Shown here: positions 7,743 through 15,371 of the stretch, piece by piece
Layout of the letters: each line of letters opens with the position of its first letter
Numbering within the stretch: the stretch's first letter is position 1
Source: Sphingosinicella sp. BN140058
GTDB lineage: Bacteria; Pseudomonadota; Alphaproteobacteria; Sphingomonadales; Sphingomonadaceae
Assembly: GCF_004135585.1 (NCBI RefSeq)
Contig: NZ_CP035502.1
Location: forward strand, 1-64,000
Reading direction: 5' to 3'
DNA length: 64,000 nt
The notes under the pieces: generated by a model
The model's input: the letters and a program-made list of their open reading frames with translations, nothing else
What the model was told of the DNA's origin: nothing
Database searches by the model: none
Program-made: the position numbers and the translations under genes

Positions 7743-9473
7743 TCACCAGAGCCGTTGACGGCCGTTTTGGCCCGGCAGACGAGGCATGAGGGAGATGCAT
7801 CTCTGCATCGATGGGATGTCGGTGGCGAAGGTGCGCGGGGTATCGCCTCCAAGAGCCTCGTTGGGCTGGTCCAGGAACCGGGCCGCTGCCTTCGCCGAGC
7901 AGAAGTGCCGTCGGCCTATCTCCAGCATCGTTTCCGAATGAGAGCGCGTTGCGTTCAAGGTTTCGATCGATTGGCAAATGTAATAGCGATCGGCCCGCGC
8001 GGGCGAGTAGCCGCCGGCGGCGGCAATCCTCGACTGCGCGTCTCGTTGCACCCAGAGCGGTTCGATACCCCACAGCAGTGCCTCTGCCCATCCTCCGTCG
8101 AGCATGTTGCGCAGGGCGTCGATATGGGCGAGCAGTCGGTAGAAGATGGGCCCGCCGCCTAGACATATCTTGCGCGGCGACTGCCCCTTGGTCACCGCCG
8201 CTTCTTCTGGCACCTGCCGCCTCATGGGCAGCCAAGCCGCAAAGGTGTTGGGAGCCCGGTTTCGGAACGCTGCGCGTCGATAGGATCGCTCGAGCTGGGT
8301 TCTCCGCCGAACGTATCTAAGCCAATCGGTGTTGATCACGAGGTGGCCGGGTCGCGTCCCGCGCGAGACAATGCGGCGCTGCGTGGCGTGAACGGCAATT
8401 CTGTCGGGCTCGGCGCAGAGCAGATCTAAGTAGGCAGCGATCGCAACCTGGGGAGACCCGTAGGTTTCGGCGGTGAAGCCCGCGGCCGCGAGCAGGTCGG
8501 GGCGCGGAGCGAGCTCGAGATCGGCTCTGCGATATGTCCACGACGCGCCGTCCGCTCCCGCCGGCCGATAAGGAATTTCGGCATCCTCAACGCCAGGTCC
8601 CTCAGCATGGGCAACCGCATAGTGGCAGAGCGCCGCGAGCTGCCATTGGTCCGGAGGCACGCTAAACCAGAACGCAAATGGAACCTCGCGTCCTACAAAT
8701 GGCGAGAGGCCGTAGTAGGACAGACGAGTGTCCGGAGTGTTGGACGGTCGCGCCTCCGGCGGCCGGAGGACCGCATCCCGCAGGGCCTTTCCGCGCTGCA
8801 GTAGCAGGGTACGGTATTCGGCTTCAGCCTTCGCGGTTCGAGATGCCTCTTCTTCGTGGTGCAACCAGCGCCGCGGGCTGTCCGCAAGAATGATTTGGGC
8901 GAGCTCAGCGCGGCTGAGTTCCGCCGGATCCACCTCGCTGAGGTCCAACTCGACTGCAGAGACGTCGCGAGTTGCGATCTTCCGAACCTTGGAGGCTTCC
9001 GTCTCGTGAGAGACGAGGATTTCTACGTGCAGCTCCCGGTCTCCCCGATAGAGGACAACATCCGGGCGGAGCCCCTCTTCCCATTCCTCGATGGCGGCTC
9101 GATCGAAGGTCCATGAGTCTCGGACCGTCACGCTATGCTGAAAGGCTGAGCCGACCGTGACCACATGGGGCGGGAGAAGGATGCCGCGGGCTTCCGCAAT
9201 GACTTCCTTTGCCCAGCGATGGAGTGCTGTCTCGAGGCCCTTAGGACATTCGGCGCCTGGTTCGTGGGAGAAGTGAGCTCGTCGAGTGTAGATCCGGCGC
9301 TTGCTGCAGATCTCCCGGCTCTCTTTGATGTAGCGCAGAGAGGTGCCGCAGCCGAGGCATGTGAAGGGGCCGTGGTCGGCGGTCACTTCGTCGACGTGGC
9401 GCACGCCGTCCGACGCGCGGGCGAGGGGTGTTCTAAGAGCTGACGCGGAGGTCATCCTCGGAGAATGCCACAT
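7743..9473 (-). CDS. CoiA-like competence/nuclease-family protein
   Basis: This 576-residue protein has the start typical of the CoiA family: a CxxC pair (CLGCGTSLRYIK, about 39-42), then RRAHFSHEPGAECPKG with histidine and cysteine (about 64-79), then TALHRWAKEVI and a nuclease-like core RPDVVLYRGDRELHVEILVS (about 136-155) with the D...E.E pattern of PD-(D/E)XK enzymes. CoiA proteins are linked to processing incoming DNA. The C-terminal 370 residues are unfamiliar and extend the protein well past usual CoiA length. Two ATGs are possible; the one five codons in has GAGG before it. It overlaps no neighbour and lies upstream of no obvious operon partner. Confidence 0.55.
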   Translation of the reverse strand: MWHSPRMTSASALRTPLARASDGVRHVDEVTADHGPFTCLGCGTSLRYIKESREICSKRRIYTRRAHFSHEPGAECPKGLETALHRWAKEVIAEARGILLPPHVVTVGSAFQHSVTVRDSWTFDRAAIEEWEEGLRPDVVLYRGDRELHVEILVSHETEASKVRKIATRDVSAVELDLSEVDPAELSRAELAQIILADSPRRWLHHEEEASRTAKAEAEYRTLLLQRGKALRDAVLRPPEARPSNTPDTRLSYYGLSPFVGREVPFAFWFSVPPDQWQLAALCHYAVAHAEGPGVEDAEIPYRPAGADGASWTYRRADLELAPRPDLLAAAGFTAETYGSPQVAIAAYLDLLCAEPDRIAVHATQRRIVSRGTRPGHLVINTDWLRYVRRRTQLERSYRRAAFRNRAPNTFAAWLPMRRQVPEEAAVTKGQSPRKICLGGGPIFYRLLAHIDALRNMLDGGWAEALLWGIEPLWVQRDAQSRIAAAGGYSPARADRYYICQSIETLNATRSHSETMLEIGRRHFCSAKAAARFLDQPNEALGGDTPRTFATDIPSMQRCISLMPRLPGQNGRQRLW

Positions 9474-9518
9474 CGCGAGCCTAGGGAGAAGCGGGCGGGA
9501 GAGTTCCCGAGGGGCTCT

Positions 9519-9815
9519 CTAGTCGACCTGGTAAACAAGGCCCCCAAGAAAACCGCCCCGATCTGCAAGCTTGCCGAGCCGGGCCTGCTCGATAGTCTCC
9601 CACGGAATGCCTGCGGTCTCGGCCATGTCCATGAGGGTCTGGAGGGCATCGGCATACTCAACAGGATCCGCATAAGAGGAAGCCGCGATTTCGTCGCCTT
9701 CCTCGCAAAGCTTCTCGCGGAGCAACGCGAGGTGCTCGTCCGTGTTTTTGACAAACCTAAGTTGGTCCATTGGAATCCTGGTCGCCAGGCGATCGCGAAC
9801 AAGCTTCCGTGCCAT
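9519..9815 (-). CDS. MazG-like nucleoside triphosphate pyrophosphohydrolase
   Basis: The 98-residue product starts with KLVRDRLATRIP and has LLREKLCEEGDEI near residue 33, then a DPVEYADALQTL helix and a C-terminal KLADRGGFLGGLVY. This is the short all-alpha NTP-PPase type common in phages and plasmids, which hydrolyses (d)NTPs or their analogues. The frame is open from a TTG five codons earlier, but GGAG sits 8 nt before the ATG at 9815, which fixes the start. A 10-bp hairpin separates it from dnaN. It may clean or shape the nucleotide pool for the element-encoded polymerase. Confidence 0.7.
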   Translation of the reverse strand: MARKLVRDRLATRIPMDQLRFVKNTDEHLALLREKLCEEGDEIAASSYADPVEYADALQTLMDMAETAGIPWETIEQARLGKLADRGGFLGGLVYQVD

Positions 9816-9853
9816 CTGAGCTATCTCCAAGGTGCGCGGGTTCAGAATCGATC

Positions 9854-9876
9854 CCCCCGGAGAGCGTCTCCGGGGG
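9854..9876 (-). terminator. 10-bp perfect hairpin downstream of dnaN
   Basis: CCCCCGGAGA (9854-9863) and TCTCCGGGGG (9867-9876) form a perfect stem with a GCG loop, between the end of dnaN and the start of the MazG-like gene. There is no good T-run on either strand, so it may be a weak terminator or an mRNA-stabilising structure. Confidence 0.45.
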
Positions 9877-9980
9877 CTCGTTGATGATGGTACGGATCAG
9901 TTCTGATTGGAGGGTTGTTGACCAGGAGGTCGGACGTGCGTAATCAGTGCTGTGCCAAAAAATGCAATCCTTACAACCAC

Positions 9981-11087
9981 TTAGACCCGCATCGGCATCA
10001 AAATACCGATCTCCGTCGCGCCTTCGGTCTTCGGCCGAAGAAGCGCCGGTGCCGCCGGATCGGCAAGAGAGATCTCGATCGACGTCGCTTTGTGGTGGTT
10101 CAGGACCTCGAGGAAGTATCGGGCGTTGAAACCGATAGACAGGTCAGCGCCAGTGTAGTCGGCCTCGACCTCCTCGACCGCGCGGCCGTTCTCCGGACTT
10201 TCGACGATGAGCGTGAGCTTGTTCGATGAGAGGTCGACCCTGACAGCCCGGGTCTTCTCGGTCGCAATCGTCGCGACGCGGTCGATGCCCTGAGCCAGGC
10301 TGGTCGCGTCGACAGTCACGATTTTATCGTTCGTCGTCGGAATCACGCGCTGGTACTGCGGGAAGGTGCCGTCGATCACCTTGCTCGTGAGAATTGCATT
10401 GCCGAGCAAGAAGCGAATCTTGGTTTGCGAGAGCTCGATCGAGACGTCGCCGTCCACCTCGTCGACGAGCTTCAGCAGCTCCGCGACGCACTTCCGGGGG
10501 ATGATGATGCCGGGATCGATTTCGATCCCTGCCGGTGCTGGAATGCCATTGCGGGCAAGCCGGTGACCGTCGGTGGCCACCGCGAGGAGTTCCTTTTCGT
10601 CAGTGGTGTGGAGATAGATGCCGTTCAGGTAGTAGCGGGTCTCCTCCGTCGAGATCGCGTACCGGACCCGGCCCAGAAGCGTGCCGAGTTCTTCCGCGTC
10701 GAGTTCGAAGCGGGTGGGCAGTTCACCAGTGGCAATCACCGGGAAGTCTTCGGCGGGAAGGATCGCCAGGCGGAAACGGGCGCGGCCGCCGGTGATGGTC
10801 AGCTGCGCGTCGCCGGCAGCGAGCTCGATCTCGCATCCGTCCGGCATTTTGCGAATGATGTCGAAGAGTGTGTGCGCCGAGACCGTGATGCGGCCTCCGA
10901 GCTCGACACGCGCTCCGACAGTCTCGGTGATCTGGAGATCCAGATCGGTAGCAGTCAGCGTAACCGCATCGTTACGGGCCTCGATCATGACGTTCGACAA
11001 AACTGGAATGGTGTTGCGCCGCTCGACGACCGACTGGCTGTGGCTGAGGACGCGGAGAAGCGCAGCGCGCTCGATGAGAAGCTTCAT
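9981..11087 (-). CDS. dnaN: DNA polymerase III beta subunit (sliding clamp)
   Basis: This 368-residue protein is collinear with bacterial beta clamps. It begins MKLLIERAALLRVLSHSQSV, contains IPVLSNVMIEA, TDLDLQI, ATDGHRLARN and GTFPQYQRVIP, and ends with the near-canonical ILMPMRV. It should form the ring that tethers DNA polymerase to DNA. The start at 11087 has GAGGGAATTT upstream; an in-frame ATG 63 nt earlier lacks an SD. A TACAAT -10 is visible at 11112-11117 on the minus strand. It lies directly downstream of the repC-like gene, next to the predicted replication origin. A clamp gene next to the replicon, separate from the dnaE and dnaQ genes 26 kb away, suggests an element-specific replisome. 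Confidence 0.95.
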   Translation of the reverse strand: MKLLIERAALLRVLSHSQSVVERRNTIPVLSNVMIEARNDAVTLTATDLDLQITETVGARVELGGRITVSAHTLFDIIRKMPDGCEIELAAGDAQLTITGGRARFRLAILPAEDFPVIATGELPTRFELDAEELGTLLGRVRYAISTEETRYYLNGIYLHTTDEKELLAVATDGHRLARNGIPAPAGIEIDPGIIIPRKCVAELLKLVDEVDGDVSIELSQTKIRFLLGNAILTSKVIDGTFPQYQRVIPTTNDKIVTVDATSLAQGIDRVATIATEKTRAVRVDLSSNKLTLIVESPENGRAVEEVEADYTGADLSIGFNARYFLEVLNHHKATSIEISLADPAAPALLRPKTEGATEIGILMPMRV

Positions 11088-11251
11088 AAATTCCCTCGGG
11101 TGTATGGACGTATTGTAGACGCGGGGCGGCGTGATCGGTGAGGAGTGCACGACTGGGCTGGATCTTCGGCTGCCTCAGTCGTGCGAAATCTTCCCTCGGC
11201 TGGATTCGGCGAGGGCGTTTCCTCTCTCTTCCTGCGAGGCTCGTTGCGAGC

Positions 11252-12463
11252 CTAAGCCACCTCGTACCTAACACTCCGCTGGTCAGCAGCGGGAAGCAGT
11301 GTGAGCGCCGCCTCAATCGCTCCTCCGAAGTTGCTCTCGACGTAAGCGGCGTTGAAGGCATTTCTAGCGCGCACGGTGACGACGTCTTCGGTGACGTCGA
11401 AGGTCAGGTGGTCGAACCAGGAATGGTAGGGGCCAGCTCCGACGTCTTCCTTGATAGCCTGCCTGACCGCGGTCATGGTTGCATCCTCGCCGACGATCGG
11501 TCTCAATTCAGCCGTTGGCACGGGAGCTGGGGCGCAGACCTTAGCCCCGGCCGTCCCAGCCTTGGTGCGCGCGCGGTAAGCAGCCTGCTCGATGATGGTG
11601 TGCCCATCGCCGGTCATGGCCATGCGGACCAGCCAGCCGAAATACCGCTCAGTGGTGGCCTTTCGCTTCGGATCGTTCTCTGCGATCGCGCACAAGGCGA
11701 TGGCTCGATCCAGGCCATAGGTCTTCTTGGCCAGGAACCAACCCAGGTGGGCGGCACGACCGGATCCGGTCAAGAGCTGAAGGATCTGAGCCTCTCGCTC
11801 TGCTTCCGGCGCCAACGGATCGCCCGAGGGACCGAGCTTCTCGATCAGGCTCTCATCAACAGAATCCAAAATTGCAGAAAGACCGGACTCTGCTGAATCT
11901 TGATGATTTGGTCTGTTAAGGGTGACAGCCTCGTCATCCTGGGATGTCGTGGGTGACGCAGTGACCGGCCGGCGGATGCGATCGGCTTCCAACGTGAGCT
12001 CGAGCTGCAGCCGATCGCGCTCTTGCCTCCGGCGCGTATGGACGGCGCAGATGTTCGCTTCGATCGTCTCGTGTTGCATGGCGAGAGGGGTGAGGTCGAA
12101 GCCCGTGCGCCGATTGAGGCCGTTATAGCAGCGGCGCAGGAGGCCCTTGCTCTCCAACTCGTCGGCAAGCCGCTGGATAGATCGCGTGGAATAATTCAGT
12201 TCGTCGGCGAGGCGTGTGTTGCCTGGGAAGACGACGAAGCGGGCGGAGGGATCTTGACGCTGATCGACGCCGAGATATCCGATAAGATGCACGAGAAGGA
12301 GGCGCGCCTGCGGGCTCGCTTCCGCGCGGGTAGCGGCCTTGCAAAGGCGGTAGTTCGGGACCGTGTCGAGGGAAGCTCGTCCGGCTGTGGAGAGCTCAGT
12401 CACCTCGTCCCAGTCAGGGTGCCGTCTGGCGACCCCTGAGGGAGTTTCGGGTTGGGGCTGCAT
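11252..12463 (-). CDS. repC: RepC-like plasmid replication initiator with DnaA domain I-like C-terminus
   Basis: The N-terminal half of this 403-residue protein matches the RepC pattern: FVVFPGNTRLADELNYSTRS, then IQRLADELESKGLLRRCYNG and GFDLTPLAMQ (about 75-130), a winged-helix DNA-binding region followed by a long helix. The last 95 residues (from about 310) look like DnaA domain I: YHSWFDHLTFDVTEDVVTVR then NAFNAAYVESNFGGAI. DnaA domain I mediates self-interaction and helicase loading. In repABC plasmids RepC binds the origin and initiates replication. No repA or repB is adjacent; an RHH-like gene lies upstream instead, with a candidate antisense RNA in between. The ATG at 12463 has only a weak SD, consistent with translational control. 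Confidence 0.7.
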   Translation of the reverse strand: MQPQPETPSGVARRHPDWDEVTELSTAGRASLDTVPNYRLCKAATRAEASPQARLLLVHLIGYLGVDQRQDPSARFVVFPGNTRLADELNYSTRSIQRLADELESKGLLRRCYNGLNRRTGFDLTPLAMQHETIEANICAVHTRRRQERDRLQLELTLEADRIRRPVTASPTTSQDDEAVTLNRPNHQDSAESGLSAILDSVDESLIEKLGPSGDPLAPEAEREAQILQLLTGSGRAAHLGWFLAKKTYGLDRAIALCAIAENDPKRKATTERYFGWLVRMAMTGDGHTIIEQAAYRARTKAGTAGAKVCAPAPVPTAELRPIVGEDATMTAVRQAIKEDVGAGPYHSWFDHLTFDVTEDVVTVRARNAFNAAYVESNFGGAIEAALTLLPAADQRSVRYEVA

Positions 12464-12498
12464 CTTAGGTAATATCCAGCATTCGGAGCCGCCTTCGG

Positions 12499-12527
12499 TT
12501 GACGGTCCGTGGATTTGGTCCTATGTT
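12499..12527 (+). promoter_or_regulatory. strong sigma70-like promoter for a candidate ctRNA
   Basis: TTGACG (12499-12504), a 17-nt spacer and TATGTT (12522-12527) point away from repC, into the gap between repC and the RHH-like gene. There is no open frame in the short transcript it would make, which ends at the hairpin at 12574-12603. Confidence 0.6.
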
Positions 12528-12533
12528 GCAAGG

Positions 12534-12610
12534 AGAACTGGTGGAACGGTTCGCGCGCAACATCGATCGAGGGACGGCGTGGGTTTTGACGAACCCACGC
12601 CGTTCTTGCG
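12534..12610 (+). ncRNA. candidate counter-transcribed RNA controlling repC
   Basis: A transcript starting about 7 nt after the TATGTT -10 and stopping at the hairpin would be roughly 75 nt long and fully antisense to the repC mRNA leader. This geometry (upstream gene, antisense RNA, repC) is that of the inc-alpha ctRNA of repABC plasmids, which sets copy number and incompatibility by stopping RepC synthesis. Promoter, length, terminator and position all agree. The RNA itself is predicted, not recognised by sequence, and its ends are approximate. Confidence 0.55.
12574..12603 (+). terminator. 12-bp perfect hairpin ending the candidate ctRNA
   Basis: ACGGCGTGGGTT (12574-12585) and AACCCACGCCGT (12592-12603) form a perfect 12-bp stem with a TTGACG loop, followed by TCTTGCGTTT on the plus strand. 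In repABC ctRNAs the same hairpin acts as both terminator and antisense kissing loop. Confidence 0.6.
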
Positions 12611-12616
12611 TTTGGG

Positions 12617-12868
12617 CTAGTGCATACGCTGCATTGCCTCCTCGAGGGTGCAGATCCCGAGAGCGACGCTTAGGAGCGCATCGATCGCAACGCCGCGGCG
12701 ATGCTTGCCTCGGATCCTGTCGACAGCGTCCACGAGGTCGGCCGCCAGGTCGATGTTCACGATCTTGCGTCCGCTCTCTGTCAGGCGCTGCTCATAAGGC
12801 CGTCCAGCATACGCCGAGGCGCTTGCTGACTGGACGGATGAACGGCCGGGGGATGAAAGGGTCGACAA
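12617..12868 (-). CDS. small ribbon-helix-helix-like protein upstream of repC
   Basis: The 83-residue product has a strand-helix-helix order in its second half (RKIVNIDLAADLVDAVDRIR, then RGVAIDALLSVALG), typical of CopG/Arc-type DNA-binding proteins; the first 30 residues look disordered. The TTG start is supported by AGGAG 8 nt upstream. It occupies the place taken by repB/parB in repABC operons: same strand as repC, with the candidate ctRNA in between. It may repress the rep operon or act in partition. A 10-bp palindrome (TCCATATGGA, 12926-12935) upstream is a possible operator. Confidence 0.5.
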   Translation of the reverse strand: MSTLSSPGRSSVQSASASAYAGRPYEQRLTESGRKIVNIDLAADLVDAVDRIRGKHRRGVAIDALLSVALGICTLEEAMQRMH

Positions 12869-13187
12869 GGATCACTCCTGGAAACATCGTGCGTTGCAAG
12901 CATTCTAGAAGCGCAACAGGAAACTTCCATATGGAGACTGGTTTTTTCTGGATTAAGGGATTCTGCGTGCCCCCCGCTTTGCAGGATAAAATCGAAGCAG
13001 ATACGGTGGGTTCCCTTGGCTCACAGCACAGGACTCGGTCGGTGCGTGCGCTCGCAAGGATCCCATGGACTGGGACCCTGATCGATAGCGCTAAGGCGCG
13101 AAGCTCCCGAAGGTTCCTGCCGCAGGAGCAAAAGAAAAACCCCGCCGGCGGGGCCGGCGGGGCGGATCTGCGCAACGATGTCTCGCC
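12869..13187. other. 319-nt gene-free region: upstream control region of the RHH-repC unit and a terminator
   Basis: No convincing gene lies here. The part next to the RHH-like gene (12880-12960) is relatively AT-rich, with TCCATATGGA at 12926-12935 and a minus-strand TAGAAT that could be a -10. TTTCTGGATTAA (12945-12956) recurs exactly at 31668-31679 ahead of the pilus ATPase. The far end holds the terminator of the gene at 13188-13742. An origin could lie here or inside repC, but no iterons or DnaA-box cluster is evident. Confidence 0.4.
13131..13162 (-). terminator. intrinsic terminator after the 13188-13742 gene
   Basis: On the minus strand CCCCGCCGG (13162-13154) pairs with CCGGCGGGG (13148-13140) and is followed by TTTTTCTTTT, a textbook Rho-independent terminator 26 nt past the stop codon. 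Confidence 0.85.
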
Positions 13188-13742
13188 CTACTTCCAGGCG
13201 AGCATGTTCGAGGACGCTGGAGCCTTGAACTTGGCGAGCAGGCCGCGAACGTGTTCCGGGCCAAACTTCCACGACTTGGCGAGCTGGATCAGCCGATCCT
13301 GAGAGTCGGCGGAGATATTGCCGGGCGTTGCGCGGAGCTGGCAGACGATGAATTCGAGCCGATCGGCCAGTTGGACGGGATCCTTGCGGTACGCGCGGTA
13401 GACCTGGCGGGCGTATTCCGCCCAATCGTCGGGGTAGGCGAAGGCCGCTTCCCGAAGCTTGCCGCGCAGCTCAGCAGCCTGCGGCTCATCCGGCGCGATG
13501 TCTGCGTGGACGTCGAAGGTGTCGTCATCCATCGGCCCATTGAGCGCCAGCAGCTTCACGGAAAGAAGTCGATAGGCGATCTGCGCGCGCAGATTGTTCG
13601 CGTCGGCCCGGTTGAACGGCTGGCCAGCATACTTGAGGTAGGCGAACACGAGGAGAGCCAGGACTGCGGCCGCCACCGTCGAGGGAACGAGGAGGACGGC
13701 GAGGACGAAGGCGAGGACGGGAACGTAGAACATCTTTTTCAT
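13188..13742 (-). CDS. membrane-anchored protein with a possible TerB/DjlA-like domain
   Basis: The 184-residue protein starts with two close hydrophobic segments (about 4-38, KKMFYVPVLAFVLAVLLVP and AVLALLVFAYLKYAG) and continues as a soluble helical domain. The C-terminal segment ISADSQDRLIQLAKSWKFGP with a preceding helical bundle has the spacing of TerB/DjlA-type domains, but the match is loose. It is monocistronic, bounded by a strong terminator at 13131-13162. Function unknown. Confidence 0.5.
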   Translation of the reverse strand: MKKMFYVPVLAFVLAVLLVPSTVAAAVLALLVFAYLKYAGQPFNRADANNLRAQIAYRLLSVKLLALNGPMDDDTFDVHADIAPDEPQAAELRGKLREAAFAYPDDWAEYARQVYRAYRKDPVQLADRLEFIVCQLRATPGNISADSQDRLIQLAKSWKFGPEHVRGLLAKFKAPASSNMLAWK

Positions 13743-13916
13743 CGCTGCTTAGGGTTACACCCAACAAGCACGATCACCTATCACCTGCTCCCTCTTCGGC
13801 AAAGACCCTCTGCACCCAAGCTAAGGATTTATCGGTATCGGCGAACCCAGAACGACGAATGCGGTGATAGCAGGACTACCACCGCATCCGGTCGACTTCT
13901 CTCTGGCTGGAAGCCG

Positions 13917-14486
13917 CTATTCCGCGGCGAGTGGCAGCAGGTCGAGATTGTGCGACGTGATGCCCGACACGACGCTCGCTTCCATCGCGCGGCGGAAGCT
14001 CTCAGGGAGCAGCTCGAGGAGGTACGTGTCCTCGACCGCAAGCCAATTGCCGACTTCGTCCTCGACCTCGAGAAACAGAAGCTCGGGCATCGCATCATGC
14101 TCCACGTAGCGGAAGTGGAGCCGGTGACTCTCGTCATAGTCGGGCAGCTCGAAATCGATCTCATGGAACGATGCGCGCTCGCTCTCATCGAGCTCCCACG
14201 TGTTGACAAGGATGTCGTTTTTGGCCCGCTCCGGAACGGCATGCGACACCGGAAACTCGTCCAGGGTGAAGCGGCTGCCGCCGGCGCGGATGGTGAAACC
14301 CTCGACGTCGATCGAGTGAGCGCGACTGTCGACGATAGGGCTGAATTTGAGCGTCCCGTACGTGACTGTCGGGCCACGAACCTGGACAACCACGGTGGCT
14401 GTGCTGGTACTGTGCAAGGAAAACCCCCAAGGATCCACACGAATAGCGTGTGTGGCAACCTTGAGGGTAATCTGGGGGGTCGTCAA
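13917..14486 (-). CDS. hypothetical acidic beta-rich protein
   Basis: This 189-residue protein has no signal peptide or membrane segment and is rich in beta-like segments and acidic residues. The start is taken as TTG at 14486; its SD is weak, and an in-frame GTG about ten codons later is an alternative. A longer frame on the opposite strand (13251-14651) is arginine-rich and looks like its shadow. I do not recognise the family. It lies between other unassigned minus-strand genes. Confidence 0.4.
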   Translation of the reverse strand: MTTPQITLKVATHAIRVDPWGFSLHSTSTATVVVQVRGPTVTYGTLKFSPIVDSRAHSIDVEGFTIRAGGSRFTLDEFPVSHAVPERAKNDILVNTWELDESERASFHEIDFELPDYDESHRLHFRYVEHDAMPELLFLEVEDEVGNWLAVEDTYLLELLPESFRRAMEASVVSGITSHNLDLLPLAAE

Positions 14487-14576
14487 GCGGAGCTTGAGGA
14501 TAAAGATCCAGCGAGTTTACCCGAGCCATTCTTGTGGCTGAGTGCGATCAGGGATTCCCTGGAGTCGAGATCCGGC

Positions 14577-15272
14577 TCAACGCTCGAGTCCACGGCGACC
14601 GAAGGCCGCCACAGGCTGTTGCACGCGGGGTCCGGAGCTGAAAGTCGCTGACGGAAAGCTGGGAGCAGCGACGGGTGCCTGAGTTCCGGTCTCGATCGGC
14701 GGCACACGCATGGTCGGCAGCTTCACCTGCGCCTCGCTGAGATGAAGGACTGACGCGACGGCGTGACGAGTTCGGTCTGCCTTGATCTGGTGATATCGGC
14801 CAGCCGCAATTGCCTGAAGATCGTCCACGGTCGCGCCTTCGAAAACCTGCTGAGGGCTGATGCTGTTTCGGTTGAGGATCTCGTGCGCCCGGTGGCTGCC
14901 GCTGTCGCGGGCAGATGCGGGATTTGAAACGTGCCGAAGTGGATCCTGCGAGCCGAGGAACTCCAGCCGCTGCGCAGCGGCCTCTTGAAGATAGAGGTCT
15001 GCGATGATTGCGCGGGCGACGGGACCGGCTGTCGACTGTGTTGATGCGCGCCCGGCAACCTGGCGATCGATGGCGGCCGACAATCTGATCTGCGTGGCTC
15101 GATCACTTTCGGGATTGAGCCCGTTTGCCGACGCAAGAATGATAGCGTGAGCAGCGGCGTGGCCCATCTTGTCGCTGCGCTTGTGAAGCGCCGCGGCACC
15201 GGGGCAGCGGGCGCCGTCCATGCCGGCGCTTTCGGCGCGAGCTATGATGGCGACGGCGCGTATCGTTTCCAT
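14577..15272 (-). CDS. hypothetical helical protein
   Basis: The 231-residue product is Ala-rich and helical over residues 1-170, with a Pro/Ala-rich tail. There are no cysteine clusters, signal peptide or recognised motif. GGAG lies 10 nt before the ATG, and a TTGACC-N17-GAAAAT promoter is found at 15301-15329. The sequence ATAGGTGCC that follows this -10 recurs before the start of the gene at 36309-37043, hinting at shared regulation. Confidence 0.45.
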   Translation of the reverse strand: METIRAVAIIARAESAGMDGARCPGAAALHKRSDKMGHAAAHAIILASANGLNPESDRATQIRLSAAIDRQVAGRASTQSTAGPVARAIIADLYLQEAAAQRLEFLGSQDPLRHVSNPASARDSGSHRAHEILNRNSISPQQVFEGATVDDLQAIAAGRYHQIKADRTRHAVASVLHLSEAQVKLPTMRVPPIETGTQAPVAAPSFPSATFSSGPRVQQPVAAFGRRGLER

Positions 15273-15300
15273 TGATCAGGTCTCCAGAGAGCAGGCACCT

Positions 15301-15329
15301 ATTTTCCTGCTACAGGACGTGTGGGTCAA
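15301..15329 (-). promoter_or_regulatory. promoter of the 14577-15272 gene
   Basis: On the minus strand TTGACC (15329-15324), a 17-nt spacer and GAAAAT (15306-15301) precede the ATG at 15272. The spacer contains CCTGTAGC, also found in the promoter of the helicase gene at 17795-17823 and in the 31690-31719 element. Confidence 0.45.
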
Positions 15330-15371
15330 TGGGCCTGTGGAAGTTTTCTGGGTCGTGAGGCTGAGGAAACT

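Noticed and set aside
9836..9880. tRNA-like GGGTTCAGAATC followed by a GC-rich stem
   Set aside because: There is no acceptor stem, anticodon arm or D-arm around it; the stem is a simple 10-bp hairpin.
12792..13175. 127-codon minus-strand frame overlapping the RHH-like gene
   Set aside because: It runs through a strong terminator hairpin, overlaps the better-supported TTG-started gene and has no SD or motif.
13251..14651. 466-codon open frame on the plus strand
   Set aside because: It is antisense to the minus-strand genes at 13188-13742 and 13917-14486. It is Arg-rich and lacks motifs, whereas the minus frames include a membrane protein with its own terminator.
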